Shown: piece after piece, positions 9,916 to 19,391 of the stretch
Numbering within the stretch: the stretch's first letter is position 1
Layout of the letters: each line of letters starts with the position of its first letter
Assembly: GCA_024636295.1 (NCBI GenBank)
Contig: JAGXHI010000056.1
Coordinates: 1 to 64,000, forward strand
Source of the DNA: Desulfuromonadales bacterium
GTDB lineage: Bacteria; Desulfobacterota; Desulfuromonadia; Desulfuromonadales; JAGXHI01
Direction: 5' to 3'
DNA length: 64,000 nucleotides
The notes under the pieces: generated by a model
The model's input: only the letters and a program-made list of their open reading frames with translations
Database searches by the model: none
What the model was told of the DNA's origin: nothing
Made by a program: the position numbers and the translations under genes

Positions 9916-10707
9916 TCACAGGGAAAGGGCAAAAAAAGTCAGACCCACGGCCCAGCAGTACAGGGCAAAAAATATAAGCCGTCTTCTGCGTATGACAGCC
10001 ATAAGAAAATGAATGGAAACCAGGCCTAAAAAAAGGGCCACGGACATTCCCGCCAGATAGATCGGGATATCGGCTGCCGTAACCGCTCCGAGATCTCCCA
10101 GATGCAGTACGGCTGCGCCGAATATGGCCGGCAGGGCGAGAAGAAACGAGAAGCGGGCGGCGGTTTCGCCGTCGACGCCCCTGAACAGCAGCGCCGCGAT
10201 CGTGGAACCGGAGCGGGAGATCCCGGGGATAATCGCGCATGCCTGAACCGTGCCCACTACAAGTGCGTCGGAATAAGTCAGGTTTTCATCGCCGCGTCCG
10301 CCCCGGCGGAATCTTTCGGAAAGAAAAAGCAGGCATCCTGTCACCAGAAGCATAAGAGATACCACAGTGATATTGTGGAACAACCCTTCAAAGAAGTCCC
10401 TGAACGCCAGTCCGATCACGGCAGTGGGGACGGTTCCGATCATGAGGAGAAGTAGAAGCCGGCGGTAAATTCGCGCCTCCTCGCCATTTTGAAACGGCGA
10501 GTAAAGCAGAAGCATGATTTCGCGGCGAAAATAGATGATGACCGCGAACATGGTTCCCACATGAAGCAGTACGTCAAAAAGAACCCCTGGCTGCCGAAAA
10601 CCGGTCATGAAATGCTGGGTGATGGCCAAATGACCGGAAGAAGAAATCGGAAGAAATTCAGTCAATCCCTGCAGTGCGCCCAGGAAAAGCGCCTGGTAAA
10701 GCGTCAT
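9916..10707 (-). CDS. uppP: Undecaprenyl-diphosphatase UppP/BacA
   Basis: A 263-residue polytopic membrane protein that dephosphorylates undecaprenyl diphosphate, recycling the lipid carrier for peptidoglycan and surface polysaccharides. The first signature is [17 protein letters not shown] at residues 12-28. The second is PGISRSGST in the middle of the protein. About eight hydrophobic segments are present. The gene sits 10 bases before ftsK and 65 bases after rnj, which suggests co-transcription of cell-envelope and division genes. Loss of this activity generally gives bacitracin sensitivity. Confidence 0.95.
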   Translation of the reverse strand: MTLYQALFLGALQGLTEFLPISSSGHLAITQHFMTGFRQPGVLFDVLLHVGTMFAVIIYFRREIMLLLYSPFQNGEEARIYRRLLLLLMIGTVPTAVIGLAFRDFFEGLFHNITVVSLMLLVTGCLLFLSERFRRGGRGDENLTYSDALVVGTVQACAIIPGISRSGSTIAALLFRGVDGETAARFSFLLALPAIFGAAVLHLGDLGAVTAADIPIYLAGMSVALFLGLVSIHFLMAVIRRRRLIFFALYCWAVGLTFFALSL

Positions 10708-10772
10708 AAAAAACCTTCAATTCCCTCCCGCGCGAGCAGGAAAAAGAGACAGTAGAAAACGGCTTCTTCCTG

Positions 10773-12458
10773 TCAGAGTTCCAGAATTACCGGCAGAATC
10801 AGCGGTCGGCGCTGAATGGTCCGATTGAAAAATCGACGCAGGGTCCTTCGGACCTCCACTCGCAGCTCTTCCCAGTCGGAAATCGCTTCGAGACTATGTT
10901 CAGAGATCATCTCCCGGAGGAGCCTGCGAGCCTCTTCGAGATACTCCTGGCTCTCGTCCTCCGGAATGAAGCCGCGGGTGAGGAGGTCGGGACCATAGAC
11001 GATCTCCCCCGTCGATTGGTTAAGAGCCAGGATTACGGTTACCATGCCGTGATTTGACAGATGTCGACGATCCCGTATCTCCATGGTCCCCACGTCTCCG
11101 ACACCCTTGCCGTCCACGAAAACGCGCCCCGTCTCCACCTGGTTCTCAACATGAAGAGTCTCCCGGGAGAAAGCAAGGGGCATGCCGTTTTCAAGAACGA
11201 CAGCACGTTCCGGTGGCACTCCGGTGGCTTTGGCCAGCTCGGCATGCCTGACCAGGTGGCGGTATTCCCCATGAATGGGGACGAAATAGCGGGGCTTTGT
11301 CAGGGAAAGGATCAGCTTCAGCTCTTCCTGGGCCGCATGACCGGAAACGTGTATCTCGCTGGTGGTTTCGTAATGGACATTGGCTCCCCGACGGTAAAGG
11401 TGATTGATCAGATCGGTGATCGCCTTCTCATTTCCGGGAATGAACTTGGAGGACAGAATGACCGTGTCTCCCTGTTGAAGCTCGATCTGGCGATGGTCGT
11501 TCATGGCGATTCGCGAAAGCGCCGAAAGAGGCTCCCCCTGACTTCCGGTGGTCAGGATGAGCACCTCTTCCCGCGGCAGATCCTTCAGTCGGCGAAGATC
11601 GACCAGGGCCTCCTCTGGAATCGAGAGATACCCCATCTGACGGGCGATCATTGAATTGGCGACCATGCTGCGCCCGTGGATCAGAATTTTGCGGTCGCAG
11701 GCCAGGGCGGCGTCGATCACCTGCTGAATACGGTGTATGTTTGACGAAAAGGTGGAAACGACAATCCATCCCGGGCATCCGGGCATGATCTCCCTGAGGG
11801 CTTCTCCCACAACTCTCTCGGACAGAGTGTATCCCGGCCGTTCGACATTGGTGGAGTCGGACAGCAGGAGAAGAACCCCCTCCTCGCCAAAAGCCGCCAG
11901 ACGTGCGAGATCCGTGGTCTGTCCGTCCACCGGGGTCTGGTCCAGCTTGAAGTCGCCGGTATGCACCACGAGTCCGACGGGGGTGCGGATGGCCAGTCCG
12001 ACTCCATCCACAATGGAATGGGCTGCACGGAAGAACTCGACCTCGAAGGAACCGATTTCCACCTTCTGTCGGGGAAATATCCTGTGCAGATCGGTCGAAC
12101 CCGAAAGGTCATGTTCCGCCAGTTTGCCCTGCAGCAGGCCCAGGGTCAGTCCTGTGCCGTAGATCGGCGGATTTCCCAATGCCGCCAGCAGAAAGGGAAT
12201 CGCCCCGATATGGTCCTCGTGGCCGTGGGTCAGCACGAGGGCGCGAATATCGCCGATTCGTTCAGCAAGGGAGGAGATATCCGGAATGACCAGATCGATG
12301 CCCATCATGTAAGCTTCCGGAAACATCAACCCGCAGTCGATGAGAAGAATCTCTCCCCCATATTCCAGGGCCATCATGTTCAGCCCGATTTCGCCCAGTC
12401 CCCCCAGGGGGATCAGGCGCAGGACGTCCTCGGAGGGAGCGGGAACGGTCACGGACAT
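10773..12458 (-). CDS. rnj: Ribonuclease J
   Basis: A 561-residue metallo-beta-lactamase/beta-CASP nuclease with the RNase J layout. The zinc motif HGHEDH is at residues 78-83. Further features are HTGDFK and SDSTN in the lactamase part, TTGSQGEP in the beta-CASP part and HVSGH plus PIHGE near the C-terminal side. RNase J combines 5'-3' exonuclease and endonuclease activity in mRNA decay and rRNA maturation. The start codon lies inside the last bases of plsC (10-base overlap), so translation is probably coupled. Length matches the family. Confidence 0.95.
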   Translation of the reverse strand: MSVTVPAPSEDVLRLIPLGGLGEIGLNMMALEYGGEILLIDCGLMFPEAYMMGIDLVIPDISSLAERIGDIRALVLTHGHEDHIGAIPFLLAALGNPPIYGTGLTLGLLQGKLAEHDLSGSTDLHRIFPRQKVEIGSFEVEFFRAAHSIVDGVGLAIRTPVGLVVHTGDFKLDQTPVDGQTTDLARLAAFGEEGVLLLLSDSTNVERPGYTLSERVVGEALREIMPGCPGWIVVSTFSSNIHRIQQVIDAALACDRKILIHGRSMVANSMIARQMGYLSIPEEALVDLRRLKDLPREEVLILTTGSQGEPLSALSRIAMNDHRQIELQQGDTVILSSKFIPGNEKAITDLINHLYRRGANVHYETTSEIHVSGHAAQEELKLILSLTKPRYFVPIHGEYRHLVRHAELAKATGVPPERAVVLENGMPLAFSRETLHVENQVETGRVFVDGKGVGDVGTMEIRDRRHLSNHGMVTVILALNQSTGEIVYGPDLLTRGFIPEDESQEYLEEARRLLREMISEHSLEAISDWEELRVEVRRTLRRFFNRTIQRRPLILPVILEL

Positions 12459-13165
12459 GGCGCAGCATCCAGAGAGCCGAGCGCTTCGGAGAGGTCCCGA
12501 TAAACCCTTTCCATCAATCCTCTTTCTTCGTTCGGGCTTTTGCCTTCAGGAAATATCGGGGACAGGAGTTGGACATGAATTCGTCCTCCCCTGATCTTCA
12601 GGGTATTTCTGGGCATGATATCCCAGGTTCCGCGGATAACCACGGGTACGACAGGGACTCCGGCGTAGCGCGCCAGCAGAAATCCCCCTTTTTTGAAGGA
12701 ATGAAGCCTTCCGTCCGGGGACCGGGTCCCTTCGGGAAAGACGATGACCGATGCCCCTCCTGAGATTCGCAGGGCTGCATCTTTGATGCTCCGCAGGGAC
12801 TTGCGGCTGCCGGATCGGTCGATGGGGATATAACCGCAGCGGCGCATGGCCAGGCCGAAGAGGGGAATCCTGAAAAGTTCCTCCTTCGCAAGCCAGCGAA
12901 ATTGCCCGGGTATAGCGGCAAAGAGAGCCGGAATATCGAAATTACTCTGATGGTTGGGCATGAAGATTACCGGTCGTTCCGGGGGAATGCGGTCCAGTCC
13001 GTCCACGTCCAGCCGCACCCCCGAAATCCAGAGACCTGCCCGGCCCCAGCGCCGCGCGTAATTGTGGAAGTAGTCGGGGCTGATAAAGGAAAGGGGCAAA
13101 CCTGTCAGGATGACAAACAGGGTCAAGGGAGGAAAGATAAGGAAGAATAAGAAGGTTCTCAACAT
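12449..13165 (-). CDS. plsC: 1-acyl-sn-glycerol-3-phosphate acyltransferase
   Basis: A 238-residue membrane-associated acyltransferase of the PlsC family, which adds the second acyl chain to lysophosphatidic acid. The N-terminus is a hydrophobic anchor. The catalytic H(x4)D motif is NHQSNFD (His72, Asp77), and the phosphate-binding motif is FPEGTRS at 143-149. It is the first gene of the minus-strand run plsC-rnj-uppP-ftsK and overlaps rnj by 10 bases. Specificity for lysophosphatidate rather than another lysolipid is inferred from the family. Confidence 0.9.
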   Translation of the reverse strand: MLRTFLFFLIFPPLTLFVILTGLPLSFISPDYFHNYARRWGRAGLWISGVRLDVDGLDRIPPERPVIFMPNHQSNFDIPALFAAIPGQFRWLAKEELFRIPLFGLAMRRCGYIPIDRSGSRKSLRSIKDAALRISGGASVIVFPEGTRSPDGRLHSFKKGGFLLARYAGVPVVPVVIRGTWDIMPRNTLKIRGGRIHVQLLSPIFPEGKSPNEERGLMERVYRDLSEALGSLDAAPCP

Positions 13166-13239
13166 CTGTGGCTCCGAAACTAATTAATGGATCAGTTTAC
13201 GAGAGTTCCCGGGAGGGAGTCAAATTTTTTCGGTGCCGG

Positions 13240-14031
13240 TCAGTGCTGCCCATGGGAACGGCTTTCCCCGTACCGCACCAGGAATTTCTCGACCACATCC
13301 CGCAAACGATCATCCAGCAGTGTGAGCGCCCGATCCCGAATGTCGGCGGGCACTCCTCCGTAAAAGGCCTCGGCAATGCCGCCGGCGATGCACGCCATCG
13401 TATCCGCATCCCCTCCCAGAGAAATGGCGTTTCGAATGGTATCTTCGTAGCAGTCGGATTCCAGAAAGGCGATGATCGACTGCGGTACCGATCCCTGACA
13501 GGAGAGATCGAAACGGTACCATTTCCGAATTTCATTCAACCGCCCGTTCAGGTCGTAACCGAACTCCCGTTCGATATGGGCCTTGATTTCATGTTTCCGC
13601 CGGCCCATTCTTGCCAGAAAGACGGCGACCGCCGTCGCCTGGGCGCCGCGTATCCCTTCGGGATGGCTGTGGGTGACTTCCGCGCTTCTCCGGGCTTCCA
13701 CCAGGACATCCTCGAGCGATTCACAGGCGAAGCCTACCGGGCTCACCCGCATGGCCGAGCCGTTTCCCCAGCTGTTGTAGGGCTGGCGCTGCCGCAATTC
13801 GGCCCAACGGATGAAACTTCCGCCATAGCCTGCGTTTGGGCAGGCATGGAAATAATCATGGAACAATTCGGCATAGTCGCCGCCGTGGAGCAATTTCGCG
13901 GCGACGGCGACTGTGAGGACGGTATCATCCGTGAACCGGCAGTTCTTGTCGAAGAGTGGGAAGTCTTTGGTCTTGGTGCCTGCGCCTTCGTGGACCGATC
14001 CGATGATATCACCGGCGATGGCTCCGATCAT
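13240..14031 (-). CDS. ADP-ribosylglycohydrolase family protein (DraG/ARH-like)
   Basis: A 263-residue all-helical protein of the ARH/DraG family, which removes ADP-ribose from proteins or other acceptors using two Mg ions. The N-terminal motif GAIAGDIIGS and the acidic cluster TDDT (34-37) supply metal ligands. The second cluster is GGDADTMACIAGG (206-218), also expected to bind metal. GGGAGG-type Shine-Dalgarno bases precede the ATG. No dinitrogenase reductase ADP-ribosyltransferase is nearby, so a role in nitrogen fixation cannot be claimed. The substrate is unknown. Confidence 0.85.
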   Translation of the reverse strand: MIGAIAGDIIGSVHEGAGTKTKDFPLFDKNCRFTDDTVLTVAVAAKLLHGGDYAELFHDYFHACPNAGYGGSFIRWAELRQRQPYNSWGNGSAMRVSPVGFACESLEDVLVEARRSAEVTHSHPEGIRGAQATAVAVFLARMGRRKHEIKAHIEREFGYDLNGRLNEIRKWYRFDLSCQGSVPQSIIAFLESDCYEDTIRNAISLGGDADTMACIAGGIAEAFYGGVPADIRDRALTLLDDRLRDVVEKFLVRYGESRSHGQH

Positions 14032-14346
14032 GGAATACCTCCCTGAAAATTCAGGATTTTATCAACTCCATCATACTCTACTGCCCGGTCAGGGGTCGGC
14101 GAAAAGATGATGGAGGGGCCGATCCGGATCATTTCTCTTCCGCAGCTCTCTCGTATCGATGCAGACCAGCGTGACTGCCGCCCTGAATTCCTTGATTTTA
14201 AATTTGACGATCTGTGGTGACTTGTTCTATAAATGGACAACCGATCCGACCCTTTCCGTGGAGCGTTTCGGATTTTTTTTGAAAGAAATGATCATTAAAG
14301 CACCATTCAGCCTGGCACATAAAAAATTTCGGAGAGGAGGTCCCGT
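14032..14346. other. Divergent intergenic region between the ARH gene and ssb
   Basis: No gene seen. The right half holds a good promoter for ssb (14203-14232). The sequence from about 14190 to 14340 is AT-richer than the surrounding genes. Confidence 0.5.
14203..14232 (+). promoter_or_regulatory. Sigma-70-type promoter of ssb
   Basis: TTGACG at 14203-14208 and TATAAA at 14227-14232 are separated by 18 bases. The ssb start is 115 bases downstream, leaving room for a leader of about 105 nt. Confidence 0.6.
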
Positions 14347-14808
14347 ATGTCCGTAAACAAAGTAATACTGGTGGGGAATCTCGGCAAGGACCCCGAACTG
14401 CGCTATACCCCTTCCGGGGCCGCGGTGGCTACTTTTTCGCTGGCCACCTCCGAGCGCTTCAAGGACCGCAGCGGCGAACTCCAGGAGCGGACCGAATGGC
14501 ACAACATAGTAACCTGGCGGAACCTGGCCGAGATCTGCGGCAAATATCTGCACAAAGGCAAGCAGGTCTACATCGAGGGGCGGATCCAGACCCGCTCCTA
14601 TGACGACCGGGACGGCAACAAGAAATATATTACCGAAATCGTCGCGGACCAGATGCAGATGCTCGGCCGTGTGGGAGATGAAGGCGCTGCCCCCCGGGCG
14701 GAACCCCGTCAGAACCAGAGCAGACCCCAGACCGCCCGTGAAAGCGGATCCCAGCCGGACTACGACTCCGAACCCCCGTTCAATCCTGATGACGATATCC
14801 CGTTTTGA
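14347..14808 (+). CDS. ssb: Single-stranded DNA-binding protein
   Basis: A 153-residue SSB. The OB fold covers residues 1-110 and shows the family pattern [17 protein letters not shown] near the start, then W-H-N-I-V-x-W and [10 protein letters not shown] disordered Gln/Arg/Pro-rich linker follows. The acidic tail ends DDDIPF, the docking peptide for replication and repair partners. GGAGAGGAGG precedes the ATG. The gene has its own promoter and is closed by the terminator at 14821. Confidence 0.97.
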   Translation: MSVNKVILVGNLGKDPELRYTPSGAAVATFSLATSERFKDRSGELQERTEWHNIVTWRNLAEICGKYLHKGKQVYIEGRIQTRSYDDRDGNKKYITEIVADQMQMLGRVGDEGAAPRAEPRQNQSRPQTARESGSQPDYDSEPPFNPDDDIPF

Positions 14809-14820
14809 CTCTATACGATA

Positions 14821-14842
14821 CCCCGGCTACGCCGGGGTTTTT
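14821..14842 (+). terminator. Intrinsic terminator of ssb
   Basis: CCCCGGC (14821-14827) pairs with GCCGGGG (14831-14837) across a three-base loop and is followed by TTTTT. Confidence 0.9.
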
Positions 14843-14984
14843 CATTTTTGATCCCGCCGTTTCACTTTCTGATGCACCATCCTCCTGAAACCTGGAAATG
14901 CCCGGAAATGTTAAATTCGTTGCACCGGAAGGGCAATTCTGTTACTTTTTTGTCCTGGACGAAAAGCGATGGGTGGATGAAAAA

Positions 14985-15554
14985 ATGAGTGAGATTCGCC
15001 GGCGAAAGCTTCTGGAAGCGCTTCAAGATCCCGACGAGGAAGTCCGGCATGCCGCCGCGGAAGCCCTGGAAAAACTCGAATCGGCGATGGGTCTGGGCCA
15101 AATTCTTCAAGCACTCAAAGGCGAAGACCGGGGAAAAAGAATCCGTGCCGTATACTCTCTGGGAAAAGTGAATGATCCCGGAGTCTACCCACCCCTGCTT
15201 TCGGCTCTCAAGAGTCCGGACCCCGATTTGCGCTCGGCGGCTGTTCAGGTGTTGGGAGAGAAGGGAAATCCAAAGACACTTGGCGCTCTGGTGCGGCATC
15301 TGAAAGACCCCCATCCCGCCGTTCGGGTCCACACCGCCGAAGCTCTGAGTCGGTTTTCCGACCGGCGCCTCCTGCCCTACCTTGCCGCCCTCCTCAAGGA
15401 AAAAGAGGAGGAGGTCGGGGCCGCCATTCGGGCCATGGGATCCATAGGCGATCCCGAGGCCCAAAAATACCTTCTCCCTCTTCTGGCGGATACCCGTGCC
15501 GCTATTCGACGCCAGGCCGCCGAGGCTCTGGGCAATCTTCGAATTCAGGGATAA
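14985..15554 (+). CDS. Small HEAT-repeat protein
   Basis: A 189-residue protein built almost entirely of helical HEAT/PBS-lyase-like repeats of about 31 residues. The recurring pattern is (D/E)-P-(D/E)-x-x-V-R-x-x-A-A-x-A-L, visible near the start and at least four more times. Such proteins are scaffolds; no catalytic residue is seen. The start at 14985 has GGTGGA seven bases upstream. An in-frame start at 14898 would add 29 residues without repeat character and is less likely. It converges with the HD-GYP gene, whose neighbour also carries HEAT repeats, so the two may belong to one process, but this is only proximity. Confidence 0.75.
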   Translation: MSEIRRRKLLEALQDPDEEVRHAAAEALEKLESAMGLGQILQALKGEDRGKRIRAVYSLGKVNDPGVYPPLLSALKSPDPDLRSAAVQVLGEKGNPKTLGALVRHLKDPHPAVRVHTAEALSRFSDRRLLPYLAALLKEKEEEVGAAIRAMGSIGDPEAQKYLLPLLADTRAAIRRQAAEALGNLRIQG

Positions 15555-15591
15555 TCTTCCGCACACCAACCCCCCCTTGCAGTTCAGGCGC

Positions 15592-16938
15592 TCAGGCGAA
15601 AAATTCCGTGACCTCGATTCCCTTTAGAAATGGATCGAGTTCGCAGACGATGCGTCCGTCCGCGGAGTCAGACAGTTCTCTCTCTCCGGGATCATCGAGC
15701 CGGTTCCCTTCCGTATCGAACAGAATCTTAAGCCGGATCCGGTCGGGATTGCGGGTGTCGACCCAGACCACCAGGCCTATTTCGCTGCTCGAGAGACGAA
15801 CCAGGCTTCCCACGGGATAGGTGCCCAGGGAGGTGATGAAATGTTCCAGATGCTCGGGATGAAGGGCCGTTCCGGAAAGCTCCTGAAGCCGAGCGATGGC
15901 CTTGCGCGGCGTCATGGGCCGCTGATAGGAGCGGAGTGTGGTGATGGCGTCGTACGTATCGGCGATCGCAGCCATATCAGCAAGCGGCGAAATCGACTTT
16001 CCCCGGGCATCTTCAGGATACCCCTGGCGGTCGTATCGAAGATGATGGCCGAGAACGATATCCACCACTTCCCGGGTGACGCCTTCCATCTCTGCAACGA
16101 GATCGGCGCCGGTCAGTGGATGTTTTTTGATCTCGTCGAATTCCCGGTCCGAGAGAGGGCCCGGCTTGGCAATGATGCTGTGTTCGATTTTCAATTTTCC
16201 CACATCGTGCAGCAATCCACCGAGCCCCAGAAGCCGCAGCTGATTCTCATCCAACCCGCAGGCTCTTCCTACCGCCAGGCCAATTACCGAAACATTGACC
16301 GAGTGCGTGAAGGTGTAATTGTCGTAATCCTTCAACATGGAAAGGGCAAACAGGGCATGGGGTTCGGCCAGAGTAAGGCGGGCCATGCTTTGGACCACGC
16401 CCAGGGCTTCCTCCGAGGATGGAATCCTTCCCATCCGCACATCCTGAAAAATGGTATCCACCACTTTCAGTGCGCGCCCGTAGACGTTTCGCGGCGATTC
16501 AGCCGCTTTTATTTCCCGTTCTTCCTCGGCTGACTCCTGCGTTATTATCCGAAGGTGGCGGATATTTCTTGTCTTGAGAGTTGTTCGAAGCGTCTCACCC
16601 TTGAGTTTTCCTTCCGCAAGAATCTCGATGAAGGCGCGGAGTTCCTCGAGATCGATTCCAGGTTTGATTTCAAGTTCCTTCAGTTCCCGGGCATCGAGAA
16701 GGCTCTGGATTTCCTGCGCGGCGGGACCGGTCTCGACGAAAAGATGATCCTGGAGGAAAAGTGTCCCGTCGACCACTCCCATCCGTACCGTACCGCTCCG
16801 CGTCAGGAGCTCCTGCAGTCCGTTCAGAAAAGCCTGAAGCTGACGCTCTACTGCCGGATGACGAATCGGATAGAGACGGAGTCCTTTGAAAGTTCCGGCG
16901 AAACCCTGCATGATTTTATCGGGATGTTCCGGTTTCAT
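15592..16938 (-). CDS. HD-GYP-type phosphodiesterase-like signalling protein
   Basis: A 448-residue cytoplasmic protein. Residues 10-110 form a module also found at the start of the neighbouring HEAT protein. The HD-GYP region covers about 200-370: HD pair His244-Asp245 in LLHDVGK, KKHP near 271, HH at 298-299 and GYP at 306-308. The family hydrolyses cyclic di-GMP. Here the usual H-H-E-x-x-D-G-x-G-Y-P reads HHLRYDRQGYP, so two commonly conserved positions (Glu and Gly) are changed and activity is uncertain. The start codon overlaps the stop of the upstream gene as ATGA, showing translational coupling. No membrane or sensor domain other than the N-terminal module is evident. Confidence 0.85.
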   Translation of the reverse strand: MKPEHPDKIMQGFAGTFKGLRLYPIRHPAVERQLQAFLNGLQELLTRSGTVRMGVVDGTLFLQDHLFVETGPAAQEIQSLLDARELKELEIKPGIDLEELRAFIEILAEGKLKGETLRTTLKTRNIRHLRIITQESAEEEREIKAAESPRNVYGRALKVVDTIFQDVRMGRIPSSEEALGVVQSMARLTLAEPHALFALSMLKDYDNYTFTHSVNVSVIGLAVGRACGLDENQLRLLGLGGLLHDVGKLKIEHSIIAKPGPLSDREFDEIKKHPLTGADLVAEMEGVTREVVDIVLGHHLRYDRQGYPEDARGKSISPLADMAAIADTYDAITTLRSYQRPMTPRKAIARLQELSGTALHPEHLEHFITSLGTYPVGSLVRLSSSEIGLVVWVDTRNPDRIRLKILFDTEGNRLDDPGERELSDSADGRIVCELDPFLKGIEVTEFFA

Positions 16939-18557
16939 CCATTCAGCCCTTTCTGAATCATTTTCAATGCGTTTGCCGCTGCTCGGGAAACATCCTCGCT
17001 GTGGTCGTCGAGAATTTTCTCCAGAGAGGGCAAGGCCTTTTCATTGCCGATTTCTCCGAGAGCGGCGGCGGCCGCCGCCCGTATTTCATTGATGCGCGAA
17101 CGCCGCCAGAACCTGCGGCTTTCAAGCACCCGTATCAGATGCGGCACCGCCTCTGCCGATCCGATTTCCCCAAGGGCCTTTGCAGCGCCTTTTTTCATTT
17201 CCACATGCATGAAAAAGGGATCCGGCCGATTGAGCAGGCGAAGAAGCGCCGGAACCGCCCTGGGACTCCGGATGGCCGCCAGAGCCAGCAGAACCTGCCG
17301 GCTCAACTCCCGATCCGGGCTGTCCAGGATCTTCACCAGAATCGCAACTGCATCCGGCCCGCCGATGCGGGTCAGCGCCCGAAGCGTTTCCTGTCTGACC
17401 TTTGGTTCGGGGTGAAAAAGACGGGGAGCGAGAAGCGGCACTGTTTCTTCTTCCCGGATGGAGCCGAGAATGAAAACGGCATTGCGCACCACAACCCAGC
17501 GATCGTCATCCAGGGCGCCGATCAGGGCAGGTATGGCGGGAGAGCCAAGCCGGATGATGACGGAGGAAATCAGTTTCCGGGATCGGTTGTCACGCTCTTC
17601 CTTCAGCCGGTCCAGTAGCGGCTGGACGGATTTTTCACGGAGAAGGACCAGAACCTTAATCAGGTTGAGACGATTTTTCTCCTCGATGGCAGGAAGACAG
17701 AGATAGGTGATCAAAAAATCAATAGTTTCCGAAGAAGCAAGATGATCGAGGAAATGACGCGAGTCCTCCCTGCGAGATGAGGTGACCCGTCGGCTCGATG
17801 AATTGTGGCACAGGAGAATGAAAGCTCTGAGTACCGGAAGTCGTCCCTCATCGTTCAGATTCCGGCGCACCAGCGGAGTGAGCTCCTGCAGAAGAGTGCG
17901 GTAGCGTTGATCCGAATTTTCCCTCTGAAGCTCCTGGAGCAGTTTCTGCAAGTCCCGGGAAGAATGGGCCGGCCTTTTCTCCTGGTGACTTTCAGGAGGC
18001 GTCGCCGTCAGATCCCTGGCCACATCTTTTTCTGACGCCGATAGACCCGGTTTATTTTCTCTTCTGGATTTTTCGGCCTGGCGCAAGATCCTTCGTTTTT
18101 CCTCGATTTCCTTTTTACGGGGAAGAACCTTGTCCAGTTCAATTTCATTGACCCAGAGGGTGGATACCTCCTCTTTCCGGAGAACTTCCTGGATTCCTCC
18201 TCTCTCTTCGATCTGCGGGGGCGCCAGGGAAAGGCTGCGGCTGAAGGCCAACAGGTCCCGACCGGAGAGATCCTGAAGGATCATCAGATGATGGATGCGT
18301 CGTGAAAAAAGAAGAAGAGCCAGATTCTGTAGTGCGGGGTTATTGCGTCCCACGGATTCGTCCCCGGAATAGAAACCGTCCCTGCGAATTGTGCAGATCA
18401 GGGGCGTGCCTTTCCGGAGCAGAGGAGCGAAATTCTGCAGAGTCTCCTGAAGAGCAGCTCTCAAAGCGGGGTGGCCGGCGGGATAGAAGCGGAGCCCCTT
18501 GACAAGCTTGGTCAAGTCTTTGAGGGCATGATTCAGCTGTATCTGATCCATGGACAT
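16935..18557 (-). CDS. HEAT-repeat protein with the same N-terminal module as the adjacent HD-GYP protein
   Basis: A 540-residue protein in three parts. Residues 1-100 form a module shared with the downstream HD-GYP protein; both contain K-G-L-R-(F/L)-Y-P-x-x-H-P-A. A long charged, coiled-coil-like linker follows (about 130-210). The remainder is HEAT/PBS-lyase repeats, with clear units such as VRNAVFILGSI and VRQETLRALTRIGG. The ATG at 18557 is chosen; an in-frame TTG at 18575 and ATG at 18551 are alternatives. The stop overlaps the next start as ATGA, so the two proteins are made together and may bind each other. No catalytic site is seen; a scaffold for the phosphodiesterase-like partner is an inference. 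Confidence 0.75.
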   Translation of the reverse strand: MSMDQIQLNHALKDLTKLVKGLRFYPAGHPALRAALQETLQNFAPLLRKGTPLICTIRRDGFYSGDESVGRNNPALQNLALLLFSRRIHHLMILQDLSGRDLLAFSRSLSLAPPQIEERGGIQEVLRKEEVSTLWVNEIELDKVLPRKKEIEEKRRILRQAEKSRRENKPGLSASEKDVARDLTATPPESHQEKRPAHSSRDLQKLLQELQRENSDQRYRTLLQELTPLVRRNLNDEGRLPVLRAFILLCHNSSSRRVTSSRREDSRHFLDHLASSETIDFLITYLCLPAIEEKNRLNLIKVLVLLREKSVQPLLDRLKEERDNRSRKLISSVIIRLGSPAIPALIGALDDDRWVVVRNAVFILGSIREEETVPLLAPRLFHPEPKVRQETLRALTRIGGPDAVAILVKILDSPDRELSRQVLLALAAIRSPRAVPALLRLLNRPDPFFMHVEMKKGAAKALGEIGSAEAVPHLIRVLESRRFWRRSRINEIRAAAAAALGEIGNEKALPSLEKILDDHSEDVSRAAANALKMIQKGLNG

Positions 18558-18629
18558 TCGTCCGTCTCTTGGCAAGGTCTCTTGGTAAGCTGTCAGGATA
18601 AACTCGCGAAAGATAATTGTAAATTCATT

Positions 18630-19199
18630 TTACCGCTCCTTGATCAGGGCGGAAACGGCTTTGAAACCGGCATCCCGGGCGGAGCCCATCAACTGAAAAA
18701 GGGCCGTTTCCGCAGTTGTTACCGCGGCCCCTGCAAAGCGGGCGTTTTCCAGTGCCGTTTGATAGTCGATGCGGCGCCGCGAACAGATCGCGTCGCGAAC
18801 CAGATGGACTTTATAACCGCGATCGAGAAGGTCGATAAGCGTCTGAAAAACACAGACATGTGCCTCCATTCCTGTCAGCAGGACCGTCCGGGCGCCGCAA
18901 TTCCGAAGGGTTTCCAGAAACGCAGGCTCTCCACAGCAACTAAAGGAGACCTTTGTGACGGCACCATCGCGGATTTCCGCCAGTTCCGAAACCGTGGATC
19001 CCAGCCCCCGAGGATATTGCTCTGTTGCGATCACCGGGAGACCGAGTTGTCGGGCGCCCTTCAGAAGGAGTTGAATTGTCTGAACGGTATCCCGGGCCGT
19101 ATCGTGGTCCATTGCCGGGACAAGTCGCTCCTGCACATCAACAATGACAAGAGCGGTGGATTTCCGATCCAGGCGAAATCTTTTCAGGTTGTCCTGCAT
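18630..19199 (-). CDS. Isochorismatase-family cysteine hydrolase
   Basis: A 189-residue protein with the alpha/beta fold of the isochorismatase-like hydrolases. The family triad is present: Asp in ALVIVDVQ, Lys in VTKVSFSCC and Cys in GMEAHVCV. The preceding cis-peptide region T-E-Q-Y-P-R-G-L-G is typical of the YcaC-like branch. Members cleave amides such as nicotinamide or have unknown substrates; this one cannot be assigned further. GGAG ten bases before 19199 supports that ATG over one at 19244. Confidence 0.8.
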   Translation of the reverse strand: MQDNLKRFRLDRKSTALVIVDVQERLVPAMDHDTARDTVQTIQLLLKGARQLGLPVIATEQYPRGLGSTVSELAEIRDGAVTKVSFSCCGEPAFLETLRNCGARTVLLTGMEAHVCVFQTLIDLLDRGYKVHLVRDAICSRRRIDYQTALENARFAGAAVTTAETALFQLMGSARDAGFKAVSALIKER

Positions 19200-19391
19200 G
19201 CGAGGTATTCTCCTTTCGAAATTTTTCTGTTGATGACTTCGCAAAAAACACAGAGTATGGATAATCGACTATTTCATGAATACAGAAAACCGGGATCGAA
19301 TACAAGTCTTGCATCATTTCAATCTTCGTGCCATTAATTTCCTCTCCGGTTATGATGCCTGTCATATAAAAACCCAGAAAGGAGAATCTTC

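Noticed and set aside
13168..14046. 292-codon plus-strand frame over the ARH gene
   Set aside because: The minus-strand frame has both metal-binding motifs of the ADP-ribosylglycohydrolase family; the plus frame has none.
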